Shown: positions 9,081-17,527, numbered from the stretch's first letter. The stretch is 47,159 nt of DNA from Ignavibacteriota bacterium (GCA_024636855.1 JAGXGG010000032.1:1-47159), one strand, 5' to 3'. The notes: generated by a model not told the origin, from the sequence alone. Translations and numbers: made by a program.

Positions 9081-10736
9081 TTATACTAAGTGGTATTCAG
9101 CAATATTCATACAAGCTCTAATAAACGTTCTTAATAGAGTGTTAACTATATTTGTATTTTCTTCATTGTTTGGGTCTAATTCATAAGCTGCCCATACTGC
9201 AGCCCAATGATAATCTTCATAACCTTCTGGTATTAAGTTCAGTCTCAAATATTCTAGTTGTTTTTTTGTCAAATCAACAGGCAATAGAAACTCTGCAAAT
9301 TCTTTGATTAAAGTAGGAGCATCTTGTGGGTTTGAAGTTTGTTTAGCCAATTCAAAAGCATCAAAACTAATCGAGAACCCTCTTCCTTTTATAACCTGTG
9401 CATCAGCTACATAATCTGCTAAACCAGCTCTATAAGGTGCTGAAACACTCGTAACCCAGAATCTATGATAACCTGGTGCTTGATACATTGCTGGCCAACC
9501 GGAAACACTAGGTGGCTCACCTAATATCATTTCTTGAATTGCCACATAGTTAAATCCTAAATTAAGCCAAGCAGGATATTGTTCATTATAATTTCTTGGG
9601 AATTTCATCTCTAGATTTCTATATATAGAAACCACATAATCTAAAGGACTTTTGATGACACACCCAATATTCCAATTGTCATAGAAATGTGCGGAACTAA
9701 AAAGTGCTTTTAAAACTGGCTTAACTTCATAATTATTAGATCTTAATAAATCAGCCATAGGCTTTATTACATTATTCTCAGTTTGCTCATCTATTTCATA
9801 ATAGACAAACCAACGATAAATTTTTCTACATAAAAATAGTGCAGTTGCTTCTTGGTCCAATATCATCGATATTAGCTCTTTGTACTCTTCAGCTTCTTTG
9901 TTCTTTATAACTTTATTTCCAAAGGCTGTTGAGAATTGTTTGTTAGTTTTATCATGAAGCTGACTAAAATACTTAGATTCGGTAGAATCTCTCAAAGCCC
10001 TCCAACCCGTTAGTACCTTAGCTGCTGCTACCACATCGTCTTCAGTATAGTTTGTGTAATTACCTGGACCTATCTGAGGACCTTTTCCGACTGTGAACAA
10101 TTCCATGATTTCTCTTGCGAAATTTTCATTTGGTCTTCCAACAACATTCTCATTTCCATTTAGATAACGTAACATAGCCGCATTAATAGTCATTTTTTCT
10201 GTAAGTGTACGGAAGTTACCTAATGAATTCTCTCTAAGAGTCTTGTAATAGTCAAAGGTGTAATTCTCGTCTCTAACAGTAAACATTTGCGTAACGAAGT
10301 GATTATGCCAGAATAGAGTCATTTTTTCACCAACATTATTACCGGCTCCAACAATATTCCCAAACCACCTTGATACTAAACTTTCTATTCTAGGATTAAA
10401 AGTATTTGGTCCAGATGGAAGTCCAACCCATGTTTCACCTATTTTTGCATATGGGTCATTTTTATCTCTATAGTTAAGAGGTAACTCCAGAGGGTCATCG
10501 AACTGGAGTATCTTATCAACGGCATTATCCAGTGTTAATTTAGAAAATTCTGTAACATCTTTAAACCTTGGGCCAAAAGTAGCTCTTTTTAATAGGTGAG
10601 CTGCTGTCTTCTTATCCCAATTACCACTATATTTCTCTAATCCAGCTTCTATTAGAACCCCATTAGTTCTCCTAGGTATAGTTCCTTCTGGTGGGTTATA
10701 TTCTTTAGAAGTAAAGTCTAGTAAAGTATTTTCCAT
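9081..10736 (-). CDS. DUF1800 family protein
   Basis: 551 residues. Family motifs are present in order: HLLKRATFGPR near residue 47, MTLFWHNHFVTQM, the highly conserved ENFAREIMELFTVG, DDVVAAAKVLTGWRA, and the C-terminal SGWPAMYQAPGYHRFW. No obvious N-terminal signal peptide can be seen from the annotated ATG. DUF1800 is predicted to be helical and is nearly always next to DUF1501, as here. The gene is upstream of DUF1501 on the minus strand and forms a two-gene operon with it. Confidence 0.9.
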   Translation of the reverse strand: MENTLLDFTSKEYNPPEGTIPRRTNGVLIEAGLEKYSGNWDKKTAAHLLKRATFGPRFKDVTEFSKLTLDNAVDKILQFDDPLELPLNYRDKNDPYAKIGETWVGLPSGPNTFNPRIESLVSRWFGNIVGAGNNVGEKMTLFWHNHFVTQMFTVRDENYTFDYYKTLRENSLGNFRTLTEKMTINAAMLRYLNGNENVVGRPNENFAREIMELFTVGKGPQIGPGNYTNYTEDDVVAAAKVLTGWRALRDSTESKYFSQLHDKTNKQFSTAFGNKVIKNKEAEEYKELISMILDQEATALFLCRKIYRWFVYYEIDEQTENNVIKPMADLLRSNNYEVKPVLKALFSSAHFYDNWNIGCVIKSPLDYVVSIYRNLEMKFPRNYNEQYPAWLNLGFNYVAIQEMILGEPPSVSGWPAMYQAPGYHRFWVTSVSAPYRAGLADYVADAQVIKGRGFSISFDAFELAKQTSNPQDAPTLIKEFAEFLLPVDLTKKQLEYLRLNLIPEGYEDYHWAAVWAAYELDPNNEENTNIVNTLLRTFIRACMNIAEYHLV

Positions 10737-10787
10737 AATTAAACCAAATTGTTTCTAGTAATAAAATAATAACACATTAAATAAAAA

Positions 10788-10823
10788 AAGGTTTAACAAA
10801 ATATGAAAATTTTATTAAACCTT
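10788..10823 (-). terminator. Terminator downstream of the ABC-F gene
   Basis: Stem AAGGTTTAA / TTAAACCTT (9 bp, perfect) with an 18-nt loop. On the minus strand it is followed by a T-rich run, 27 bp past the ABC-F stop at 10850. Confidence 0.75.
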
Positions 10824-10849
10824 GTTACTATTTTAGCTTAGTGTGATAT

Positions 10850-12478
10850 TTATTCTTCTACTGGAGCTTCATAAATCTCTTTACGTCTTTCCTTTATATC
10901 TGAATCCTTAACGTATTCATCATAAGTACACATCTTATCAATATGACCATATGGGCCAATCTCAACTATTCTATTAGCTGTTGATTCCATAAGTTGATGA
11001 TCATGAGAAGAAAATAGTAATACTTGGTCGTATTTTTCTAAACCATCGTTTAGAGCAGAAATAGATTCCAAATCTAAGTGGTTAGTAGGTTCATCCGCAA
11101 CTAATACGTTTGCACTTTCCATCATCATTTTAGAAAGCATACATCTTACTTTTTCACCACCTGATAATACATTAACTGGTTTCAATGCATCTTCACCAGA
11201 AAAGAGCATTCTACCTAAGAATCCTCTAATATATGTCTCATCACTATCTTTAGAGTATTGTCTCAACCAATCTGTAATTGGTAAATAGGAATTAAAGAAC
11301 TCTGAATTTTCTTTTGGGAAGTAACTAGACTTGATAGTTTGACCCCATTCTAATGTACCAGTATCAGGTTCCATTTCTCCCATAATTATATCAAAGAAAA
11401 CAGTCTTAGCAACATCATTTTTACCCACAAAAGCAATCTTATCTTTTGGATTTACTTGCATACTAAAGTCTTTGAATATCACTTCGCCATCTATCGATTT
11501 AGATAAATTTTCAATATTTAATACTATATTCCCAACTTCTCTATCAGATTTGAATTCTATATAAGGAAATCTTCTAGATGTATGTGGGATATTTTCGACT
11601 GTTAATTTATCAATCATTTTTTTACGAGCAGTTGCTTGCTTAGCTTTAGAAGCGTTAGCACTAAATCTAGTAATAAAGTCTTTCAATTCTTTTATTTTAT
11701 CTTCGGCTTTCTTGTTCGAATCTTTTGTTTGTTTTAGTGATAATTGTGAAGCTCTAAGCCAAAATTCATAATTACCAGGGAACATATTTATTTGACCGTA
11801 ATCAATGTCTGTTATATGAGTACAGACAGTATTCAGAAAGTGTCTATCGTGAGATACAACAAGTACAGTATTATTGAAATTGATAAGAAATTCTTCTAAC
11901 CAGTTCTTAGAGTTTATATCCAAGTTGTTAGTAGGCTCATCTAATAATAGAATATCAGGATTTCCAAAAAGAGCTTGTGCTAATAGGACTTTAATTTTTT
12001 CACCAGCTTCCAGATCTTTCATTAATGAATTATGTAGATCCTCAGACACACCAAGTCCTGAAAGAAGCATTCCTGCCTCAGCTTCAGCTTCATAACCATT
12101 CATATCAGCAAAGTCAGCTTCAACTTCACCCATTTTCATCCCTTCTTCTTCCGTAAATTCAGTTTTTGCATAGAGCTCATCTCTTAACTTCATTAATTTA
12201 TAAAGTTCCTTGTGACCCATGATAACTGTGTCTACTACTTTCTCATTATCAAATTTGAATTGATCTTGCTCTAAGACAGCCATTCTCAATTTAGAACCAA
12301 TCTGAACATCACCTTTTTGAGGTTCGATTTCACCTGAAAGTATCTTTAAAAAAGTCGACTTACCAGCACCATTAGCGCCAATAATACCATAACAATTCCC
12401 AGGTGTAAATTTTAAACTTACATCTTTGAACAAAGGCTTTTTACCAAAAGCTAAAGTTATATTATTTACCGTAATCAT
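10850..12478 (-). CDS. ybiT: YbiT-type ABC-F ATPase (ribosome-associated translation factor family)
   Basis: 542 residues with two nucleotide-binding domains and no membrane domain. NBD1 has Walker A GANGAGKS at 34-41 and LLLDEPTNNLD, but its signature is LEAGE (156-160) instead of LSGGE. The linker carries the FSANASKAKQATARKK segment seen in YbiT. NBD2 has a degenerate Walker A, GKNDVAKT at 352-359, with intact LSGGE (438-442) and ADEPTNHLD. The predicted head-to-tail sites are therefore one canonical (NBD1 Walker A with NBD2 LSGGE) and one degenerate. ABC-F proteins bind the ribosomal E site and modulate translation. The first 20 bases are the element's attachment site, so the coding sequence is intact but the present upstream DNA belongs to the element. 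Confidence 0.9.
   Translation of the reverse strand: MITVNNITLAFGKKPLFKDVSLKFTPGNCYGIIGANGAGKSTFLKILSGEIEPQKGDVQIGSKLRMAVLEQDQFKFDNEKVVDTVIMGHKELYKLMKLRDELYAKTEFTEEEGMKMGEVEADFADMNGYEAEAEAGMLLSGLGVSEDLHNSLMKDLEAGEKIKVLLAQALFGNPDILLLDEPTNNLDINSKNWLEEFLINFNNTVLVVSHDRHFLNTVCTHITDIDYGQINMFPGNYEFWLRASQLSLKQTKDSNKKAEDKIKELKDFITRFSANASKAKQATARKKMIDKLTVENIPHTSRRFPYIEFKSDREVGNIVLNIENLSKSIDGEVIFKDFSMQVNPKDKIAFVGKNDVAKTVFFDIIMGEMEPDTGTLEWGQTIKSSYFPKENSEFFNSYLPITDWLRQYSKDSDETYIRGFLGRMLFSGEDALKPVNVLSGGEKVRCMLSKMMMESANVLVADEPTNHLDLESISALNDGLEKYDQVLLFSSHDHQLMESTANRIVEIGPYGHIDKMCTYDEYVKDSDIKERRKEIYEAPVEE
12459..12478. repeat. attL: left copy of the 20-bp attachment-site repeat
   Basis: The 20-mer ATATTATTTACCGTAATCAT is identical to 34435-34454. 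On the minus strand it is the start codon and first codons of the ABC-F gene. Bases on both sides of the two copies differ, as expected at a site-specific recombination core. Confidence 0.85.
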
Positions 12479-12646
12479 TTATAATTCTCTTAATTCTTTT
12501 ATTATTATGTATTTATGAATATTTAGATTGGTTTTGAAAGACAGTATTTAGGACACTTTCTTTATTTTTACTAAAATTCTTACTCTATTATAAGTACAAA
12601 GTTAAGAAAATATTTTATGATTGCTCAATCTTTAGTTAAACGGATA

Positions 12647-13510
12647 CTATTTCTTATTTTTAATTCTATCTATTGATTTAGTTTTAGTATTTTCGATATG
12701 AATCATTTTTTCGACCTGTATAAGTTCATTCTTAAATAACGTATTATTTTCAATTTTCGTTAAGTAGTATGACAAAAATTCTTTAGCTTCCCTTGTATTT
12801 TCTAATATTTCAAGATTACTTTTAAACTGTGCTAATAAATGGATTAGAGTAATAACCTTATAAATCTTTTCAATAGGTACATCTTTATAAATTTTAGATT
12901 CAATATCTATATCTATAAAATGCAGAACAGTGTCTGAAACTCTGTGCTTCAACTCATAAATGTTATTTTCATATTCTTCATAAATGAATCTTACTATTTC
13001 AGGTTTTATCTCTAACTTCTTTGCAACATGATAAATCTTATCCCAAAAGAATTGAATGTATAAAACTTTAAAAAAATTTTCTTTTATAAGTTCAGAGACA
13101 TCTACTTTACTTATCTCTTCAGCATTATTCCTTATGTATTTTTGTGTATTATAAGTATCATATTTAAAGTCCGTGAATCTTTGTATATACTCATATAGTT
13201 CTTTTTCCATAGCAGAATTTAGTTTTCTATTTATGTCTTCAGCACCATACTCAATTAGAATATCTAATAAATTTTGATCTAAATATTCGTTACTTATTAC
13301 TCCCCTTTTCATAAAACCATCACCAGATAAAAGCCAATTGATATTATAACCAATCTTATAAAGGTTTTCAATAAATGTAAATGAGGGGACTTTCTTGTTA
13401 TTGATATACATATTTACCGAAGTCCTTGAAACCCCAGTCATTTTAGCGAATTCATCTTGACTTGAAAAGTCAGTTTCGTATATAATTTTAATTCGATCTG
13501 ATACATTCAT
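12647..13510 (-). CDS. XRE/Cro-CI-type helix-turn-helix regulator of the element
   Basis: 287 residues from the ATG at 13510; an in-frame ATG at 13564 would add 18 residues. I prefer 13510 because the HTH follows directly and GGAG lies 11 bases upstream. An N-terminal HTH (QDEFAKMTGVSRTSVNMYIN, followed by KKVPSFTFIENLYKIGYNINWLLSG) is typical of phage-type repressors. The remaining roughly 210 residues are Lys/Glu-rich, helical and not recognised; there is no LexA-like Ser/Lys protease motif. It is divergent from the excisionase-like gene over a 186-bp region with palindromes and probably represses that operon. Confidence 0.8.
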   Translation of the reverse strand: MNVSDRIKIIYETDFSSQDEFAKMTGVSRTSVNMYINNKKVPSFTFIENLYKIGYNINWLLSGDGFMKRGVISNEYLDQNLLDILIEYGAEDINRKLNSAMEKELYEYIQRFTDFKYDTYNTQKYIRNNAEEISKVDVSELIKENFFKVLYIQFFWDKIYHVAKKLEIKPEIVRFIYEEYENNIYELKHRVSDTVLHFIDIDIESKIYKDVPIEKIYKVITLIHLLAQFKSNLEILENTREAKEFLSYYLTKIENNTLFKNELIQVEKMIHIENTKTKSIDRIKNKK

Positions 13511-13606
13511 TACTTCTACTGCTCCTTTGTTACCTACAAAGCTACAAAACGTTTCATTTAACACCTAATTATTCATTTACCCATCTTATTTATTCCTAAT
13601 CTTAAA

Positions 13607-13638
13607 CAAAGTTTACACTTTGATTTGTTCGCAAACAA
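13607..13638. promoter_or_regulatory. Candidate operator pair between divergent regulators
   Basis: Two adjacent inverted repeats lie in the divergent intergenic region: CAAAGTttacACTTTG at 13607-13622 (perfect 6-bp arms) and TTGTTCGCAAACAA at 13625-13638 (one mismatched pair). This is a standard position for a repressor controlling both divergent promoters. The binding protein is inferred, not shown. Confidence 0.45.
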
Positions 13639-13696
13639 GAATTATATTATGTTTGTATTAACAATTACTCGTTTACAAATAAATATAGGTCTTCAA

Positions 13697-14053
13697 ATGG
13701 ACAATATAATTATAAAAAACCCTCAAGGCTCTGAATCAGTATTCATCCCAGATAGATCGGGATTTACTGAAGAGCTTACTGAGGAACTAACTAAAAAGAT
13801 TGTAAAAATTCTTATTGAAAAGCTTGGTTTGACGAAAGAGTCAGATTCAAAGGCAATTGAGAAAAAAGACATACACGATGGTTTAACGATTACTGAAACA
13901 TCTAAGTATTTAGGAGTTTCGAAAGTAACAGTTCATAGACTTATGAATGACGGAGAAATTACATACTTCAAAATTAGGAGACGAAGTTTTATAACTAAAA
14001 CTAGTATTAAAAAATATATTGAGAAAAACACATATACTCATAATGAGGGATAA
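13697..14053 (+). CDS. AlpA/excisionase-like helix-turn-helix protein
   Basis: 118 residues from the ATG at 13697, which has AGG 7 bases upstream; the frame is open further upstream but has no better start. The C-terminal half is a MerR/excisionase-type HTH (DGLTITETSKYLGVSKVTVH, then RLMNDGEITYFKIRRRSFITKTSIKKYI), the pattern of helix_turn_helix_17/excisionase domains. The N-terminal half is acidic/basic mixed and helical. Such proteins act as recombination directionality factors or activators of element genes. It heads the left operon and is divergent from the XRE regulator. Confidence 0.8.
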   Translation: MDNIIIKNPQGSESVFIPDRSGFTEELTEELTKKIVKILIEKLGLTKESDSKAIEKKDIHDGLTITETSKYLGVSKVTVHRLMNDGEITYFKIRRRSFITKTSIKKYIEKNTYTHNEG

Positions 14054-14054
14054 A

Positions 14055-14264
14055 ATGTATCTTCTAAAGAAAATAAATTTATTTTGTAATTCTGAAAATG
14101 AAGTTCAAAATAAGAAAAGTAACAGTAAAAAAATACTTAGAATGTCTAAGGAAATAAAAAAAGAGAGCGAATATAATTACGGTCTGCAAACTACAATTAT
14201 TATTCTAACTCTCTTTATTTTAATAATCCGGTTAGGTCTATTAATACTTGCAATATACGAATAA
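14055..14264 (+). CDS. Small single-span membrane protein of the element
   Basis: 69 residues from the ATG at 14055, preceded by GAGGGA; an in-frame ATG at 14043 is an alternative. The start codon overlaps the stop region of the HTH gene, suggesting translational coupling. The N-terminal half is basic (KKINLF, NKKSNSKKILRMSKEIKK), and the C-terminus is one transmembrane segment (TTIIILTLFILIIRLGLLIL). No family recognised. Confidence 0.5.
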   Translation: MYLLKKINLFCNSENEVQNKKSNSKKILRMSKEIKKESEYNYGLQTTIIILTLFILIIRLGLLILAIYE

Positions 14265-14288
14265 TAACGTAATAAAGCAAGTAAAAAA

Positions 14289-14310
14289 GACCTCCATATT
14301 TTAGGAGATC
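14289..14310 (+). promoter_or_regulatory. Stem-loop enclosing the ribosome-binding site of the 84-residue gene
   Basis: GACCTCC (14289-14295) can pair with GGAGATC (14304-14310), with one mismatch and an 8-nt loop. The right arm contains the AGGAG Shine-Dalgarno for the ATG at 14313, so the stem would block initiation. It is short, and function is inferred. Confidence 0.35.
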
Positions 14311-14312
14311 TA

Positions 14313-14567
14313 ATGGATAAAACCATAAATTCACCTCATGATTTTGTAAGGCAATCACATCTTACAAAACAACAATACCAAATAAATGGAAACGAGTTAA
14401 AGTTCCATCCATCTGGTCATTACAACGGCTCATTTGAGGCTGTTATAAACTTCTCGCCATCTGGTGCAATAGGTAATTATTTTGGTGCAAAGTATAGAAA
14501 CTTATTTGAAGCTATCGAAAGCATTGGAATAAATCCCAAATTTGTAAGGTGGGTCAATGACAAATGA
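14313..14567 (+). CDS. Hypothetical protein upstream of the primase-helicase
   Basis: 84 residues, ATG with a good AGGAG 5 bases upstream. The sequence has a compact Gly/aromatic pattern (FHPSGHYNGSFEAVINFSPS, then GAIGNYFGAKYRNLFEAIES) but no motif I can assign. The stop overlaps the start of the primase-helicase gene by 11 bp, so it is probably co-translated and may be a replication accessory factor. Confidence 0.65.
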   Translation: MDKTINSPHDFVRQSHLTKQQYQINGNELKFHPSGHYNGSFEAVINFSPSGAIGNYFGAKYRNLFEAIESIGINPKFVRWVNDK

Positions 14568-16614
14568 CACTCATAACTTAGTTAATAGCATTAATACTAT
14601 TTTATCAGAGCCTGAAACACCTGAAAACCTTTACACTAACAATTTTAATAATCCTTTTTGGGTACGAGGAGCAAAGCCAAACAATGAGGGTAAAAAAGTA
14701 AGATATTGCACTACAATTGAAAATCATAAGAATAAGGGATATGAAATATTTGAGATAAGTCCAGAACTCTTCAAAGAATATTATAACTTATCTAGTAAGA
14801 GTTTTGATTTTAAAAATTTAGAGCCGTACAAGGGCTCTATATTTTTTAGTAAGAATAAGTCGAATCTTAATCTTTTAATTGATAGAAGAAACCCAGTATA
14901 TAACAGGAACAACAAAGAATTTTATTTGTGTCCTGAGGGTAATACAGATGCTTTGGCTTTAGTTTCATTCGGATTCGATAAAGACTATGGAATATTAAAA
15001 AGGTTCAATCTTACGTCGTTACCGTCACTTCCTGAGAATGCAAAAACTGTATTATTCATTAGAGATAAGGAAGAGACTAAAGAACAACTAACAGATAGGA
15101 TATTAAGAAAATATACAGACTTGGAACTTTCGAAAGTAAAATTTTTAACTATCGGATCTGAATATTTTGGAAGTCAAGACATATCCGATTTTCTAGAAAA
15201 TTCTGTGATAGATACAAATGAAGAAATATTAAAAGTTATAATAAAGAACTCAAAAGAACTAGCCTTAAACAGACCAATTACATTAAATAATTTAGTTGAA
15301 GACTTAATTAATAAAACCAACTCCGATAAAAGAAAGTCTATAAAATCTAGTCTAGTTACTCTGATGTTAGAAGCTCTTTTTGAGTGGCGTAAAAATGAAA
15401 TTACTAACTTTACTGAAGTTCGATTAAATACAATCCTTTGGCTAACAATCGAATTTGATAGGAAAACCCATTGGAGCGATAAATTACCAATGGAATACTT
15501 GCAATTATCTGAAGAAATTGTAAACTCAATAGAGCTATTTATTTCGGAATCTTTAGAGCTTATATATAATAAAGCCGTAAATATTGAAAAGATAGTAAAC
15601 AAGTGTATAAATTCACTAAGTAAAAAGAGAATTTACAACCCTATCAAAGATTATTTCAATAGTCTTGAACCAATAGAACCGACAGACCTATACCACCCTG
15701 TAAAAGAGCTTTTTGCCTGTTTAACCTTGCACCCTGACTATAAAAAATATGAATTTGATATTATAGCTATTTTATCAACTTGGCTTGGTATGGCTGTAAA
15801 ATGTGTACTAGAAGAGTTTCCTAACGAATTAATGCCAATTCTGACAGGAGAACAAGGAGCAGGAAAAACCAAATTTATGAGGGCTTTAGTTCCTGAGGTT
15901 CTTAAAGACTATGTAAGCAATAGAATTGAAAGGTCTAAGGACGGCAATATTACAATGACTAGAAATTTATTAGTTATTGATGACGAATTAGACAACTTAA
16001 AACGTGCAAGTATTGAACAATTAAAAGATAGATTATCTTCAGTATATATGACTTTTAGACCTCCTTACGGAAAATACGACTTAACGGCAAAAAGAACAGC
16101 TTCATTAATTGGAGCTACAAATAATATTGATTTTCTTAGCGACCATACAGGGAATAGACGGTTCTTTCCAATTCCAGTAATCAAATGTGAAAATGAAATA
16201 CAACACTATAAAAATATGCAGAAGCTTATGAATTTTGATACTAATACTCTTTGGGCTTTAGGTTTATATCTTTATCAAAATCAAAAGAATCTCTTTATTA
16301 ATGAAGAACAGTTGAAACGAATCAATGAGATTAATTCAGATTTCTCAGTTATTGATGTTTATGAACAAGCAGTACTCCAATATTTAATTCCTCCAGAAAT
16401 GACAGATAAGTCAAATTCTAATTTTATGACTCCTAAAATGATACTCGAAAAGTTTATTGAAAAATCAAGCGTTTCAACTTTTTCTAATGATAGATATGGA
16501 TCTACTAATTTAGGAAAAGCACTAAATAAGTTAGGGTATGAACGAAAATCGAAAAGAGCAAATAAATCACATCCTGAGTATGGATATTATATTCTTTTTA
16601 AGGATAGTTTGTAG
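14557..16614 (+). CDS. TOPRIM-like / VirE-family primase-helicase (replication protein)
   Basis: 685 residues. The N-terminal third contains a TOPRIM-like stretch: CPEGNTDALAL with Glu127, then TVLFIRDKEE. The C-terminal half is a VirE (virulence-associated E) SF3-like ATPase with Walker A GEQGAGKT at 431-438, Walker B-type LLVIDDELDN, and the family motif GATNNIDFLSDHTGNRRFFP around 521-538. VirE/D5-like proteins unwind and prime DNA at origins of phages, plasmids and satellites. A classical zinc-binding primase domain is not seen. The iteron-rich region immediately downstream is a plausible origin. Confidence 0.8.
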   Translation: MTNDTHNLVNSINTILSEPETPENLYTNNFNNPFWVRGAKPNNEGKKVRYCTTIENHKNKGYEIFEISPELFKEYYNLSSKSFDFKNLEPYKGSIFFSKNKSNLNLLIDRRNPVYNRNNKEFYLCPEGNTDALALVSFGFDKDYGILKRFNLTSLPSLPENAKTVLFIRDKEETKEQLTDRILRKYTDLELSKVKFLTIGSEYFGSQDISDFLENSVIDTNEEILKVIIKNSKELALNRPITLNNLVEDLINKTNSDKRKSIKSSLVTLMLEALFEWRKNEITNFTEVRLNTILWLTIEFDRKTHWSDKLPMEYLQLSEEIVNSIELFISESLELIYNKAVNIEKIVNKCINSLSKKRIYNPIKDYFNSLEPIEPTDLYHPVKELFACLTLHPDYKKYEFDIIAILSTWLGMAVKCVLEEFPNELMPILTGEQGAGKTKFMRALVPEVLKDYVSNRIERSKDGNITMTRNLLVIDDELDNLKRASIEQLKDRLSSVYMTFRPPYGKYDLTAKRTASLIGATNNIDFLSDHTGNRRFFPIPVIKCENEIQHYKNMQKLMNFDTNTLWALGLYLYQNQKNLFINEEQLKRINEINSDFSVIDVYEQAVLQYLIPPEMTDKSNSNFMTPKMILEKFIEKSSVSTFSNDRYGSTNLGKALNKLGYERKSKRANKSHPEYGYYILFKDSL

Positions 16615-16876
16615 TAAGTGTAGTAACTAAAGAGTAACTAAAATTGATTTCAGTTACTACAATGGAAAACGATAACAGCAGTTAATTATAAGGTATTGTA
16701 GTAAGTGTAGAAACTAAATATTAAATAAAGTATATATAATATACAATTACGCTGTATAGAATGTTATATTAATTATATATAGAAAAGTTTTTACGCCTTT
16801 AGTTACTACATACTACGAACACCACTAACTTATATACACAACAAGCAAATACAACGTAGTAATTGCAGTAACTACA
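16609..16876. repeat. Long direct repeats and TGTAGTAACT decamers downstream of the replication gene
   Basis: A 23-bp direct repeat occurs at 16609-16631 and 16696-16718 with one mismatch (87-bp spacing). Its decamer TGTAGTAACT (16619-16628) has perfect inverted copies AGTTACTACA at 16652-16661 and 16801-16810. Near-matches lie at about 16857-16876 (GTAGTAATTGCAGTAACTAC). The first repeat overlaps the stop codon of the primase-helicase gene. Confidence 0.7.
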
Positions 16877-17153
16877 TTTTTATTCAGCTACTACATATTC
16901 TTTGATATTTATAGTTAATATGTCTTTAATCAGATCTTAAATAAAACCATGTAGATTATACAATAATAATTTATATTCCTAACACCCTTCAGATTCTCTC
17001 TCATCAGCAAATAAACTATAGTGGTTGTATTAGTATTGCTTGAAAATTCATGATTATAATGTAAAACAACATAAATTATAACGAGAAATAGATTATTATT
17101 ATCTAAAATATACTGTTACAAGGTACTTTGAAGTAAAACTACATATAAACTAT

Positions 17154-17175
17154 GACGAAAATGCATATTTTCGTC
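17154..17175. repeat. Perfect palindrome next to the iterons
   Basis: Arms GACGAAAAT and ATTTTCGTC are perfect reverse complements separated by GCAT. The palindrome directly abuts the iteron array. Confidence 0.75.
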
Positions 17176-17177
17176 GA

Positions 17178-17229
17178 AATTTGCACATTTTTGTACTGAA
17201 TTTGCACATTTTTGTACTCATTTTGTACT
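17178..17229. repeat. Iteron-like tandem repeats, 21-bp period
   Basis: AATTTGCACATTTTTGTACT occurs exactly at 17178-17197 and 17199-17218. A partial third copy, ATTTTGTACT, ends at 17229. A 21-bp period places the copies on the same helical face, as in iterons bound by replication initiators. Confidence 0.75.
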
Positions 17230-17527
17230 GATGCTATACTAATTACTACTAAAATCTTACTTTTCACTTCTAAAATCACTCTATTTGATGTTAAAATAAC
17301 ACTTTTTACTATTAGATTATTTGAAATCACTAATAATCAATAACTATATTAACAGAATCAATACTTACAGAGCTATTTTACAATAAAATTAAACTTTAAA
17401 AGGTTTTTTTGATTCTATCGGGTAAAAATCACTAAAATTTTCAAAATATATTGCCTTTCCTAAAGTTCTACTTCAGAACTTACAAAATAAAAATATTATG
17501 TTGCTTTTTAAAAATAATGGTCAATTC

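Noticed and set aside
13625-13696. Upstream TTG/ATG extension of the excisionase-like gene
   Set aside because: The extension would cover the candidate operator and lacks a ribosome-binding site; the ATG at 13697 has AGG at suitable distance.
17154-17230. Possible CRISPR array
   Set aside because: The tandem copies are directly adjacent with no unique spacers, and no cas genes are present; they fit iterons better.
17139-17330. 63-codon minus-strand open frame with a repeated YKNVQI peptide
   Set aside because: The peptide repeat is just the translation of the tandem DNA iterons; there is no ribosome-binding site and no recognised family.
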